NCBI GenBank assembly: GCA_947179395.2
Contig: OX359290.1
Location: 93,301,376-93,365,375, forward strand
From: Pulicaria dysenterica
Lineage: Eukaryota > Streptophyta > Magnoliopsida > Asterales > Asteraceae
Direction of reading: 5' to 3'
Length of the DNA: 64,000 nucleotides
In this document: piece by piece, positions 33,658-45,349 of the stretch
Layout: each line of letters begins with the position of its first letter
Numbering within the stretch: the stretch's first letter is position 1
Position numbers and translations under genes: made by a program
The notes under the pieces: generated by a model
Seen by the model: the letters and a program-made list of their open reading frames with translations, nothing else
Told to the model about the DNA's origin: nothing
The model's database searches: none

Positions 33658-36068
33658 ATGGGAGTAACGGTACGTACTCTTCTCTTAATTAGCTCGCACA
33701 TATGAAACAAATACAGATCTATATATGATATGATTCATATGTAGTCAATATTATCACCACTCTATTATTACCTATTTACAATAAACTATTATTATTTACG
33801 AATTACGATAAAGAATTATTATTTACGATACAATATATTTATTATCACCACATAAATATATCTATTTACGATAAACTATTATATATATTGTTTAGTACTA
33901 TTTACCATAATTATTTATTCTTTATAGCTAAGTAATTATTATCAACAAATAAATTTTATTTAATAATATTACTTCTATATTAGTATGTTAAATAACCTTA
34001 ATATTTAGTAAATTAATTATTTTAGTAGATAAACATGTATTCAAATCTCCTTGTGAATGTAAGTATTTCACAACACTAGCATAGTACTCGCGCAATGCGG
34101 CAACGACAAATAATTCTCACTCGATAATATGTTTATTTTCGATAAAATAGGGGTATCATATTCACGCACTATGATGATGTTGAATAGTTTTTATCCGCAA
34201 CATCTATACTTTTTTCTACTTTTCAATTTCTTTATTGTTTGAACTATTTATTAATTTTTATTTAAATTGTTATAGTATCTTATAGGTTACAAATTAATTT
34301 GTGTTGACTTGACTTTTTAAAATATTATTAATTATGAAATGTTTAGTTATTATAATGGTAATTAAGAATATAATTAACTCCATTTAGTTGTTTTCTTTTA
34401 GGTTTAAATGAGGGTATATCAGTAATTTCATCTTACTTAATTTTTAAGAGTTTAAGCAAAAGTGTTAAATGTTTTATAATCCTATAGATTATTTATATTT
34501 TTATAACATAAAGATATTTCTTTTTATGATAAGTTTGCAAATCTGAAAGTTTAGTTTTTAAAAGACTAAAAGAGGTTTTATGTAAATATAAGACAGATAA
34601 TTACTAAATATACTTGAATTATTATCGTTATATATTGGGATCTAATTAACTTAACATAAACTTTTGTATATAGTGAAGTATGTTGATAATTTTTTATTAA
34701 TATATGGATGTATGCGTATTTTATCTTTCAATCGATCAATTTAAAAATAATAAGTTTATAATTACTTTTATTTAGTATTTATACTTACAAATAATATTAT
34801 ACGCATAACATATAAGATATCACTCACCATGAGCTCACTCTGCAAAGCACGGGCAATAGACTAGTTACTATCACTACAAAAAAGTGTCATCTCTTCACGT
34901 TTCATAAATAGCGTGTAAAAATTCTAGAATTTATCATCCTTATAATTGTGAATATTAGTTTAAATATAGAGATTGTTAAAAAAATAAAAAACTTCACATT
35001 TGTAAATGTGTAGAATTGTAGATTTGATTTTAAAAATGCACACTTTTAAATGTGTAAGTTTATTAATAAATGGAGAATTAAAGAAATGAACACTTAAAGG
35101 CGTGGACTTTTGTAAATTTAGAACTATTTTAAAAAAATTCACGCTTAGTAATGTAAAATTTTTGATAATTTATCCACAATAATAAATGTGATTTCTTACT
35201 ATAATTTTCACACTTTAAAATATATTTGATAGAAATTTGTCACACTTGTTTTCTCCACTCTTGATTAGAATTTTCCACACTTTTAAATGTATTTATATTG
35301 CTAAAAACACGTGGATAATCAATATTTTTTTGTAGTGTATATATGCTATTTCTTTAATTTACCAATAATATACAACATATTAAAAAAACTAATACTACGT
35401 ACGTAGGTTTGTTTTTATATAGGGTTTAGTTCATTAAAATGTATTTAACTTGTCATGTTTTGCCTATTGTGTGTATTGGTCTTTAGAATTTTCTATTGTA
35501 TATACCGAACATTTAATTTGTCGTTATTATGTATATTAAACTTTCTATTGTATGTACTAAACTTATACCATTTTTTCCTTTTTTATGTATTTAACATACA
35601 TACAATAGCAGCAAATTAAAAGTTTGATACACACGATAAAAACTTTTAAAGTTCGATATAAACAATAGCAAAATTTGACAAATTGAAATACATTTTAGTG
35701 AACTAAACCCTTTTATATATGGACTTAATTAATAATTTGAGTGCAAGTAATTAAATTAAACAGGACGGTGTGCAAGTAGGACCATGGGGAGGTTCTGGAA
35801 ATAGTGGAAATTACGAATTTACATTCAAACCAGACGGTACCATCATCAAAATCTACGTACGAAGTGGCTCATGCATTGATTCAATCAAGTTTGGGTACAT
35901 ACCCTACGGTTTTCATAAGGAACGTCAATCTCCAAAGTATGGTGGTGAAGGCGGTCATCGTTCTCAAGAGGTATATATTTTGACGAACGTCGTCAATCGA
36001 GCATATATATACATACGAATATATATAGTAAATATATTCGTTACTTTTTATTACATGCATATTTGTGT

Positions 36069-36162
<94 letters not shown>

Positions 36163-36442
36163 ATTATGGTCTTATTTCAAATACATATATATATATATAT
36201 AGATGTATATTCAGCCGGATGAGGAGATCATTGAATTGAGCGGAACAGTCGGAAATATGGCTGACTATAAGGTGATCACTTCGTTGTGCTTCAAGACAAA
36301 CAAGAAAAGCTGTGTTTTTGGTAGCCCGAGGGGTGAAAACTTCTCACTGCCTGTGAAAGCAAACACGGCTAAGTTTTTTGGCTTCCATGGGATATATGGA
36401 AGCTATCTTGACGCAATTGGTGCCATCCTTGTGCCCAAGTGA
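33658..36442 (+). CDS. Jacalin-related (mannose-binding type) lectin 1
   Basis: Three exons: 33658-33669 (MGVT), 35764-35970 and 36203-36442, with GT/AG borders, giving 152 residues, the usual size of a single-domain jacalin-related lectin. The product starts MGVTDGVQVGPWGGSG, the conserved first beta-strand and glycine-rich loop. It then shows IYVRSGSCIDSIKFGY and YKVITSLCFKTNKK, and ends with the sugar-binding GxxxD loop as GSYLD (residues 139-143) before AIGAILVPK. There is no signal peptide, in keeping with cytosolic or nuclear lectins of this family. The start is chosen because a 4-residue first exon before VQVGPWGG is standard in the family and the donor GTACGT is strong. Intron 1 (2.1 kb) holds Helitron, CACTA and MULE remnants; intron 2 holds a long (AT)n. 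Members of this family bind mannose or related sugars and often respond to stress; expression here is unknown. Confidence 0.88.
33751..34864. mobile_element. Non-autonomous Helitron remnant in lectin 1 intron, 5' end deleted
   Basis: Ends GCACGGGCAATAGACTAG followed by T, the CTRR-type Helitron 3' terminus with host T. The matching start (TCTATAACTAAAAGAGAA) is kept in lectin 2 at 50172 but is missing here through a ~125-bp deletion between two TCAATAT words. No Rep/helicase is encoded. Confidence 0.65.
34872..35337. mobile_element. CACTA (En/Spm)-type non-autonomous element, 466 bp
   Basis: Begins CACTACAAAAAA and ends TTTTTTTGTAGTG, a perfect CACTA terminus, with a 3-bp target duplication TAT (34869-34871 and 35338-35340). 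The interior has several CACACTTTTAAATGTGTA-like words in both orientations, resembling the subterminal repeats of this superfamily. Confidence 0.9.
35422..35710. mobile_element. MULE-type MITE, 289 bp, long inverted arms
   Basis: GGGTTTAGTTCATTAAAATG at the left faces CATTTTAGTGAACTAAACCC at the right, with similarity continuing for roughly 100 bp inward. It is flanked by the 9-bp duplication TTTTATATA (35413-35421 and 35711-35719), the Mutator length. In lectin 2 only the right part survives. Confidence 0.85.
36072..36157. repeat. (AT)n microsatellite in lectin 1 intron 2
   Basis: About 42 AT units; lectin 2 intron 2 has only a few ATAT units at the same place (about 58430-58446), so intron length differs mainly because of this array. 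Confidence 0.95.
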
Positions 36443-36734
36443 TGGAAAAGTACATGTATGTGGTGCATGTTACAGCAGCTAACTATCCAGGTGTATACTA
36501 TACATGGTTAGCTCTTAAATCTGTGTGGTATTGAATAATTAAGAGGCTTTAGCATATGTGAAGTCCATGTAAAATGTTGTAGTAATTTACAATAAGCCAC
36601 ATGTACACCCTAGTTAGCTGTGTGTTGTACTTATTTACATCCTGTACTTTACTTATTTACCCATATTAATAGTTATTAACGGTGTTAAAAATAATTCTCT
36701 TACGAAAAACAGTTTTCGATTGAACCTTTACCTA
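36443..36734. repeat. Lectin 1 3' flank ending in a Harbinger-family right arm
   Basis: The first ~200 bp are the probable 3' untranslated region, conserved after lectin 2. From about 36660, GTTATTAACGGTGTTAAAAA and TTCTCTTACGAAAAACAG match the right arm of MITE A. No left arm is recognisable. Confidence 0.55.
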
Positions 36735-36855
36735 AATTAGCTCAATACCGAATAAAATGTTTTATTTAAGAATGTGTGTGTGTGAGTATGTGGGGAAAGT
36801 TTTATTTAAGAACCATTTTTATTATGAGAAGTTGAGAACCAATCTTGGACTAAAT

Positions 36856-39033
36856 TAACACCCTGATAATGGGTCTAGCAGTAGGGACTTGTACCATGTG
36901 TTTTGGTACTTGTACTGTGACTTTAAGTGAATTTTAGTTAAGTGTTTTGTATGACTAACGTGTATTGTGTTAATTAATGTGATTATGTGAAAAGTGTCAA
37001 ATGTGTCTAAAAGTGATGTCGTGTTATACGGTTTCGCGTAATGATTCCGTAGATATCCCCGTTAGGTAAAACGAGATGGCGTGTGTTAAATTTTAAGTTA
37101 AAAAGGGGAACAAAATACCCCGTGTTTTAAAATAAGCAACCAAAGTCGGTTCCTTATTGTTCTTATCTCCTGACTTTGACAAAAACACACAATAACACAC
37201 ATACATACATACGAGAGCATACACACCTATATTCTCTCAAGTTTTTGAAAGGAATCAAAGAAATCAATAGCTAAGGGTTGTGAATCTGTGTTTGAAGTGA
37301 TTAATCTGTTCTTGTATCTCCTTGTTGTAAGTCTTCTTCTCCCTAAATCTAGTTTTTGTGTTCTTGATGAGAATACACCATTTGGATGGTGTTTGATGTG
37401 TTCTTGTGTTGTTTAATTGTGTCAAATGTGTTTATAAGGTCTTAGAGATGTTATATGAAGTATATAAACGATTGAATCTGGTTTCAATCGAGTTTTGGTG
37501 TTAAAAATGGTGTTTTCGGAGCTGTGCAGAAAAACAGGGACGAAGGTCTCTGTATCGAGGTTCCTTGCGATCGCAAGGCATAGTGCTTGCGATCGTAAGG
37601 GGTGTGTTGGTCCTTGCGATCGTAAGGCTTGGTCCTTGCGACCGTAAGCCTTGTGTTTGTGCTATGCGATCGTATGGGTCTGTTTTGTGATGATTACCGC
37701 TTACGAGCGAAGGAAATAAGGTTTGCGACCGTAGGTACGTAACTTACGATCGTAACCAACCCTAGAATCATGTTTGCGATCAAAAGGTGGTGTCCCTTAC
37801 GATCGGAAGCATGAGTTGGGAAGAAGGAACCTTTGCGATCACATGGGGTATCCTTGCGATCGCCTGGCTGTTCTGGAAGGTCCCTTGCGACCGCAAAGAT
37901 ATTGCTTGCGATCGCAAGCAGGGGTCCAAACCTGACAGCTTGTGTAACTTGTGTTTTAACCTATGTGTGCTATGTGTATGTGATAACCAAGCCTAAACCT
38001 AATGTGTTAGGTGATTCGGACGACTCCGTGTGTTCTTGGGATTCCCGGATCCATATCTGTCTCCTTTGATATCGAGGTGAGTATCGGTTTCCCATGAGAC
38101 TCAGTAAGTAGGGCTATTGTGTGCCTGTGATACGTGTCATGTGTATATATGTGAACGCGCGAGGTATAGTGATACAGTAATATAGTGATACAGTGAAATA
38201 GTGATATATGTGATACCATGTGATATAAACTGTGATATTGTTACGCATGCGTATTATGGACCCTATGGGTCAAACGTGTTTATGATTCCTGTCCGGACAG
38301 ACGCAGTGGTTGAGGTCAGTTTGTTAACGCGGCTGGATCCTCGAGTGTTTTTCGGGATCAACGGTACTCGACGGTAAATTCCGGGTCTGTGGGATTCGAC
38401 GGTTAATTCCGAATCCCAGAGGGTTCTGCAGGCCGCCGTTCCTTGACATACAGTGAGGATCTTGGTCTATGATCAAATACAAACGGAGTCCTAGTGGCTC
38501 AAACGTGATGGTGGGCTGTTCTTCGCTCCCCCACCGATGCAGTTGGTGGTGACTGATTCCCCAGCTTGGATCGTTGAGCCAGGCTAGCTACCTCGCAAGA
38601 TATGATCCCGCTGACATGTCGGCACACCGTTACGTGATAGCTTAGCATTGTGTGTCTTATTGTGACGTGATAGCATGTTTATTGGTGCTTATGTGATATC
38701 TGTACTCACTAGCTAGTGTAGCTAATGTTTCGTGATAATTCCCTTTTCGCAGGTTAGTGATCAGATGGCCTGGCGAGGCGGGTTGCTGTGGGTAGCGTTA
38801 TATGTACATATCTTTTGGAACACTAGTAGTTAACTCTGATACTTGTGACGATGGTCAGTACGTAGTGGTAACACTGGCTGATATTTTTGGGACTTGGCTT
38901 GATTCGTTGTTCTTGATCGCCAAGTCGATAAACGATACTTATTATGTAATCAGTGGTTTGATCCGCTGCAAACCTTTTGTGTAAATAAAGTTTCAATTTA
39001 CTCTAATTTTAAGCTTGTGAAACCGGTGTTACA
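36856..39033 (+). mobile_element. Solo LTR, ~2.18 kb, retrotransposon type not determined
   Basis: Ends GGTGTTACA. The left end reads AACACCCTG, so the first bases of a TGTAACACC start appear deleted together with part of the left target site (right flank ATTAT). Its length and internal landmarks (CCCCGTTAGGTAAAACG, AGGGGAACAAAATACC) match the solo LTR at 54763-56944 in reverse. No gag-pol adjoins. The TGTAACACC/GTGTTACA ends are common in plant Ty3-type elements, but this is a guess. Confidence 0.85.
37563..37919 (+). repeat. Palindrome array (core GCGATCGC) in the full LTR
   Basis: Fourteen motifs close to TTGCGATCGCAAG, about 707-1063 bp from the LTR start. Compared with 19634-19983, one TGCGATCGTAAG motif with the GGTGTGTTGGTCC spacer is extra and one ATGCGATCGTATG motif is missing, so units turn over. 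Confidence 0.85.
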
Positions 39034-39132
39034 ATTATATCAATAACCAATAAAAATGACAACTCATTAATGACGGTTACAAATGATACTCAAAGTACTC
39101 GTAATAAAACGGCTCTTATATAAACTTCTTCC

Positions 39133-40860
39133 TGTGTCTATTTATTATCTGTTTTTAAAGAAAAACAAAATTTAATTACAGCCATTGATGATATGAATCT
39201 AATGGTTGAGATTGTTTCCTTAGTTTTTTTATATAAACTTGGTTCTGATCCCTGCTACTTATATTTGAGCATATAGAATCATGCCAAAGGGGTTTGGTTG
39301 TCCCCTTGTGTACTTGCGGATTTTTAAGAAAAATAAAAGAGTTGCAAAAGTCTAATGAGCCAACTCAACCCATTGCATCAAAACAATTGACGATTGAAGC
39401 TAATTATCTTCTTATATCAATTTTTAAAATAAATTTACTATTTATTTCAATTTTTCACTTTCTACCCTTAATAGTTTTGCATTTCTGACCCTTCACTTTA
39501 TACGAAATACATTTTATCTCCTACAATAGCTCTTAATTAATTTTAACGTTTTACTCTTACGTTTATATAAGTTACATAATTTATAAAATTAGTAGGTCAT
39601 GTAACCTTATATACATTATATAATCGGCAAATGCATTAGATTCATGTTATACTAAAATATTGTCTATGTATATATAATATTATGTGTAACTTAAATTACT
39701 AAAAATACGATTATTTGAATAGCACCCGATGCAACGCACGGGTTTGATATACCTTGTTCACTCTCAATTGGTTGTGTTGGAAAAAAATAATAAACGGATC
39801 AACCCAACCTGTTTAAGATATTGTTTCTTGGTTGCTCTGAATAGCGATTGGTGTGTTTTACTTTGACTTTTGGGTTGACTTTCCAAGACTTCAGTTTCTG
39901 CTTTTCTTTTTATACTCACCGTCTCCTTCCTTTATAAGGAAATTTAGTTAACTGGACATAATGGAAAAAAAGAATGTGCATGGCAAGCCTAAGCCCTTTT
40001 ATAGTACAAGTAACCATGTGGACCACTTCGTCCATTTGCCAAAGAAACAACTACAATTGGCATCGGTATACCTATTGCAGATGATTTTGTTTCGAGAAGC
40101 AATGAAAAGCCCGAAGTGACACGTCCTATGAAGGCACTCGGCAGCATGCACATTAGAAAGACCACTTTATCAATATGGCATCAACCTAAGAGAAAATCCT
40201 GGGTGGCATCCTTTCATTGATTTCCCCTGAAATTGGATATCTAAGGTCAGACCCCATTCCCTTCGTCCGCTAACCTCTCCTCTGTGGTGTTCCTTCGTCT
40301 TCTTCCGCTTCTGTTGGTTGCCTATATGAAACCAATAATGTGTCAAATACAATTATAGATATTAGTTTTCCCTCTTTTGTGTTTATTGATTTTCTTACTA
40401 ATGGCTTCACAGATGATGTTTAATGCTGTTAAACCGAACAAAGATGGGTGGATTTCAATTAGGGATGGCTAGGGGGATGATGCAGAAATGGTCACAGGTA
40501 TAATGGTTAGGCCGTGTACCGGGAACGCTCTCCATTTACCCTAATACCTTGTTATGTTATCATACAATGCCAAATATGATTTAAAAGTCTGGGCTGTCAT
40601 AAAACAATTTTAGACTTAAAATTCTATATTTACAAATGAAGAGGCGAAAATAACAACCCTTGGCACATAAAAGAGTCTCAAAAAATAAAAAAAAGGAATA
40701 TTCAAAAAACTTCAAATAAATACCGAAAAAGTTTTAGTAAAATAAGCTCTGTTCTAACAATCATACAAAGAAATTTGGTTTTAAGCTGCATAATATCTGA
40801 CCTTGGTATGTCAAAATGTGAGACGGTTTTTGAGACAAAGTAACCAGCTTTCTCCATGTA
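39133..40860. other. ORC5 copy 2 downstream DNA, no gene recognised
   Basis: Counterpart of 21196-22920. From about 39340 on it looks identical to copy 1, line by line. Confidence 0.6.
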
Positions 40861-40862
40861 TC

Positions 40863-43817
40863 CTATCTTCTGTACAAATACTTTGAAAGTGGAAACTTCA
40901 GGCTCCTCGCCACCTGCACAACAAAACAAAAAGAATTAGAATTAAGATAACACGACCACAATAAATAAGTCTATAAAAATTCACATATGTAAGTTTGAGA
41001 ATATCACTTTTAAAGCTAATTCCTCGCTAACTGTAGACCGATATCGAGTTGATCCCTCTAGAGGACAACTTCCACCTTTGGTTATAAAATTGGCACTACA
41101 AAGGCTTGATACTTGCAATAAAATGTCAGACATAAGACTGTTATCCCTGCCTAAATCTATTTCTTGTTGTGAATCTTCGTCTTCTTCAAGTGAATATTCT
41201 GAACCTGATGTGATACACTGGAAAATAGCTAACAACCTCTCTAATGGAAATGTTCCAGGGCCTTTCATGAACAGTTCTTGTTCTGAAGCTTCCTTCAGAT
41301 CCCTTGATTTTTCTGAGCTCCTATAAAAGGAAAGAGTAGTAAGAAATTCAGCCACATAAACAGATAAAAGAAAAACAAGTAAACAGTATGTGGTAGTAAA
41401 ATTACGGGTGTGAATGTTTCAGTGATTTGTTGTGGACTGTGACTGAATCAGTTTAAAGAAACAGTGCAATAAATTTGGAATCATTTTTCTCAGTTAATTC
41501 AGTGACTTCAGTCACTGTTTGATATTTTCCTTTTATGCTAACGTTTAATAGATCTCATAGTTCAAGTTCTACAGCATCATTATTTATTTATTTCTGAAGT
41601 ACTACATAAGCCTAATCCAAGTGTTTCAAGGGGCATATGTTATTCCCAAGGGAACTGAACAAGATATAGGTTCAATTTATGTTATGCGAAATAATGACCT
41701 ACGGTTACCATCCTAAACTTGAAACTTCATGCTTTTTCATGGCGTATAAATGTTAATTGGTACCGTTCAAAAGGTAATTTGTTGATTTGCCACATTCTGT
41801 TGCATTTTCATTTCATGGGTCCCATTTGGCTATTTCTAAAATGTGGAAAAAAGTATATAATGAGTTATAACTTATGATATCACACTACTTCATATTTAGG
41901 AACTTATCAAAAAGCTTACTTTCTCTTCTTCTTTTGATTAGAACCACCACCAGTTGAATCAAAGAATGATGCATCAAGGGTAGCGGGATTTCTAGAAGCC
42001 AGAAATGCAGAGATGAGAAGATATTTTGCAGAAGTAGACATATGGAAGTCGATCCCATCCGTAGAATCAGTTCCTAATTTCTTTGAACTGCTCTTTCTTT
42101 TCAGATTTTCCTTCCCTCCACCTTCAATGAATGGTTGAGATGTGACTCTGAATATCTCATTTAAAGCAGGGCAATATGAGATTGAAGACAACTGAACAGT
42201 CTTCTTTTTGTTTCTTCATTGGGGATAACGCTCAAATCATCTAAAGGTTCGCAGTATTTCTTGAATAGTGGTGATAAACCAGTATTCAACTCATCAAGTC
42301 TTCTTGTTACTCGACAGAAAGACTTCAGCACCACACTGCGTATTGCAAGACCAATGAATTTTAATTTTTACTTTTTTGAAAGAAAAAGAAACTCTAGTAA
42401 TCACATCTAGCATCCTCAAATTTAAACAAAAAGATATGATTCAACCTAAGCTGTTTGACATAATAATATCACATTTTAAAACACTTCAAGGTGTTTGGAT
42501 GAGCGTGTTAAAAGTAATTGTGCCAACTCCCAAGTGGAATTAAAATAAAAAAATAATCACTTGCTTGTGTTTAAGAAAATGTAGGAAGCTTTACGTTATC
42601 ACTATAATCAGTTTCATTACAGCAAAAGAACTTTTACATGCTACACTGATCTATCATATCCATCATCATTTTTATTGGAGTGCTCAAACATGATTATGGC
42701 GACCATATTAAAGCACACATCCAAACACCCTCTTATATATTTGGTAATTGAGAAGGAATACCTAAACCGCATCAAATTGTAAACTACCTTTAAAATGTGC
42801 AACTAGAAAGGAGTTTGGTGCAAATGTCATTGGAAAAAATCCATAGTAAGTTCTAGAAGTCATAGTTTGGCATTCAAATATGATACATTGTCACCTATCA
42901 TGAAATATAGCATAAAAGAGAACAGTATTACATATAAGGAACTATATCACTTACTCAAGAAAAGCTGACTGGAGTTTTGGGTTTGACTGGTTTCTCATGA
43001 AGATTTGTCTGAGATCCTCTTCTGTATAATCAGGGAAATAAACAGATATGGGATCGATGAAACCGGTATCTGAATGATATGTATCAAGCGAGGAGCTACT
43101 GATAAAAATGAAACCCACTTCAGGAACCTTTAAAATATCATGAAATTTAAACAGAAGAGGCAATATGGTAGCACTCTTATCCCAATCTTTAACAACCTCT
43201 AAACTATCAAAAATTAAGTAAACCATGCTTCCATTGGCTCCTGCTCCCATCTTTAAGCTAGAAGATTTTCTCATATTCCCCTTCAAAACATCTACAACAC
43301 CCTTCAATGCTTCCTTCAAAAGATTAACAAAATCAGCCTGCTTTTCACACTTCTTGGCACTCGAATACCCATTAATTTCACTTTTTCTATGAAGCAATAG
43401 CTGGTTGAGAATATTTTCAAACAGCTGGCGGGCATTGTAACAAGTTCTACAACTCGAGTAGACAAATGGCCGATTTAAGTGGCGGAAAACCTGAAGAATA
43501 GTACTTGTTTTACCGGTCGATAGGCCACAATACACAAATAACGGAGAATCCACCGGACCTAATAGGCGTAAAATTTCAAGGATTTGATTTCGTCTACCGG
43601 GTAGACTAGAAATCAAACCGTCAAAAGTTAGGGGTTCTTCTTCTCCAAAGACGAGATCTCGAAGAGTAAGAGATGGGAGATTGATGGTTTTTCTAGGGCT
43701 TTCGACCGCATTTAGGGAGCCAGATGATAATCTTGTTGTTCTTCTTGAGACCTGTGGATTTTCTTCCTTGTTCATTCTTTGTGGATTTTCTTCTTTGCTC
43801 ATTCGTTTTGTCTTCAC
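40863..43817 (-). pseudogene. ORC5: ORC5 copy 2, same frameshift as copy 1
   Basis: Exons at 43817-42955, 42335-41920, 41320-41008 and 40913-40863. The exon 2 1-nt deletion and resulting early stop are identical to copy 1. In addition the first glycine of Walker A is changed (CGLSTGKT instead of GGVSTGKT, residue 97), and several other residues differ from both other copies (H143, I148, G173, L188, plus F and E changes near 216-223). The splice sites are intact. The predicted product would be a 345-residue protein with an altered P-loop. Between about 39340 and 42660 no difference from copy 1 is visible, whereas exon 1 differs at roughly 20 positions. Confidence 0.9.
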
Positions 43818-43922
43818 ATAAACAAGTTTGCAAAGCTGAATCGAGTGAGAATACGTTCACATAAACAAAAAGATTTGGTTAGTTGACACAATGGGAAAGC
43901 ATGTGGAGATTCCTGACGAAGA

Positions 43923-43961
43923 AAACCCTAATCAAGATCGTTGGGATGTGAATTTTCCCGC
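43923..43961. promoter_or_regulatory. ORC5 copy 2 promoter: telo-box and E2F-like site
   Basis: AAACCCTAA at 43923-43931 and TTTCCCGC at 43954-43961, same spacing as in copy 1; both consensus matches are intact although the coding region is broken. Confidence 0.7.
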
Positions 43962-43987
43962 CAATTCTTTTAAAAATGAACTTTGGC

Positions 43988-44360
43988 CTAATTTGTGATT
44001 CAGTCACTTTGTCCTAATATGCAATTAAGGAAGTGAAATAATTTGCAATTCAAAAAAATGAAATATTTCGTGATTGATAAGAATGAACTAGTTTGCAACT
44101 GCTCAAGACAACTCAATTTGTGATTCAACCCCCTTTGAACCAATTTGTGATTCAAGCATGGTAACCAATTTGTGATTCAACTTAATCACCCAATTTGTGA
44201 TTCATCTTCAAACCAATATGTTATCCAAGTATCAACAAGAGAAGACCCGTTTTGTGATTCAAAACCACCACTAGTTTGCAATTCATTCAAAACAACTATT
44301 TTGCAATTCAACCAAAAGAACTAATTTGTGATTCAACCAAAACAACTAATTTGTGATTCA
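43988..44360. repeat. Degenerate AATTTGTGATTCAA array upstream of ORC5 copy 2
   Basis: Same array as 26040-26440 with very few substitutions (for example AACCAAAAGAACTA for AACCAAAACAACTA). Confidence 0.85.
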
Positions 44361-45138
44361 TAAACCAAAGAACAGTTAAAGTTCATAAAACCCATTTGCC
44401 AACTTTAATAATCCAATCTCTACTAATACCTTACCAGTTACCATTTTGATCCATTCTTGATTCTATAGATCCCTAACTCCACCTAAAACAAATTCTTGTA
44501 AGTTAATCTCCTTTTCAAAGAGCACAAATCTACCAAATTAATTCCAGTTTCATCGATTATCTAGGTCTAGAGACCTCATTTTGTTATCGGCTGATGATTG
44601 AAGCAAGAACAGACAACAATGGTTTCAGTAATCAAACCAAATTCTAACCATGTAGTGATATTCTAGTTGTGTAATGCTACAAACACTGTTTAAATCGGTC
44701 CTAATTCATTGTTTCAGTTTAAAACCATTAAAATCCGGATCCCCTGTGCGTTTGGCTCTCGGTCTGTCGCAAACAAGAACAGGGTTCAACTCCCGTGATT
44801 AAATCCTAATTTATCATAATATCGGTTGTTGAGGGGTGAGGATTCATACCTGAAAGTGATGCAACTGATTCTACAAGCTTGGTGAAGGAATTTGTGTGAA
44901 GGTTTGGAAGGATTCGGTCCCTTCTTCCCGAGTAGCAGACACACACACGACGGACAACCTATCTCTCTCTCTCTCTTTTGGGCTTGTGCCTTAATAGCAA
45001 ACCCAGGCCCAATCTACCTTGGGTCCATTATTAAGCCTTCTATTAAAGCTAATAATCAATATAAGCTCAATATTTAATTCAAGTAGTAAATCTTTTAATT
45101 GCTAACACTTTATATAGCAAGCTTAATAAATCAAAATT
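44361..45138. other. No gene recognised (shared with copy 1)
   Basis: Counterpart of 26441-27190, with a short CT repeat near 44965. It ends at the insertion of the nested element block. Confidence 0.55.
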
Positions 45139-45349
45139 CATTGAGCCAGGTATTGAAAACCGGACCGATTATTAAACCAGTCATTCAACTGGTTCGTTGG
45201 TTGGACCGGTTAGGCTGGTTTCAAGAACCGCATGATAAAATATTAGTTTAAATTGTTAAGAAACATATGAAACATTAGTATTCAACAAATTCTACAAAAA
45301 GATATATGCCTAGTATTTACGTAAATTATGTTTTTTTCAGTCATTGTTT

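Larger units (their letters stand above)
36792..39132. mobile_element. Harbinger-like MITE split by an LTR insertion
   Basis: The left arm GGGGAAAGTTTTATTTAAGA and ATGAGAAGTTGAGAACC (36792-36840) and the right arm at 39034-39132 (ending GGCTCTTATATAAACTTC) are inverse to each other. The solo LTR lies between them. The same element near ORC5 copy 3 (59074-59201) has no LTR. Confidence 0.75.
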
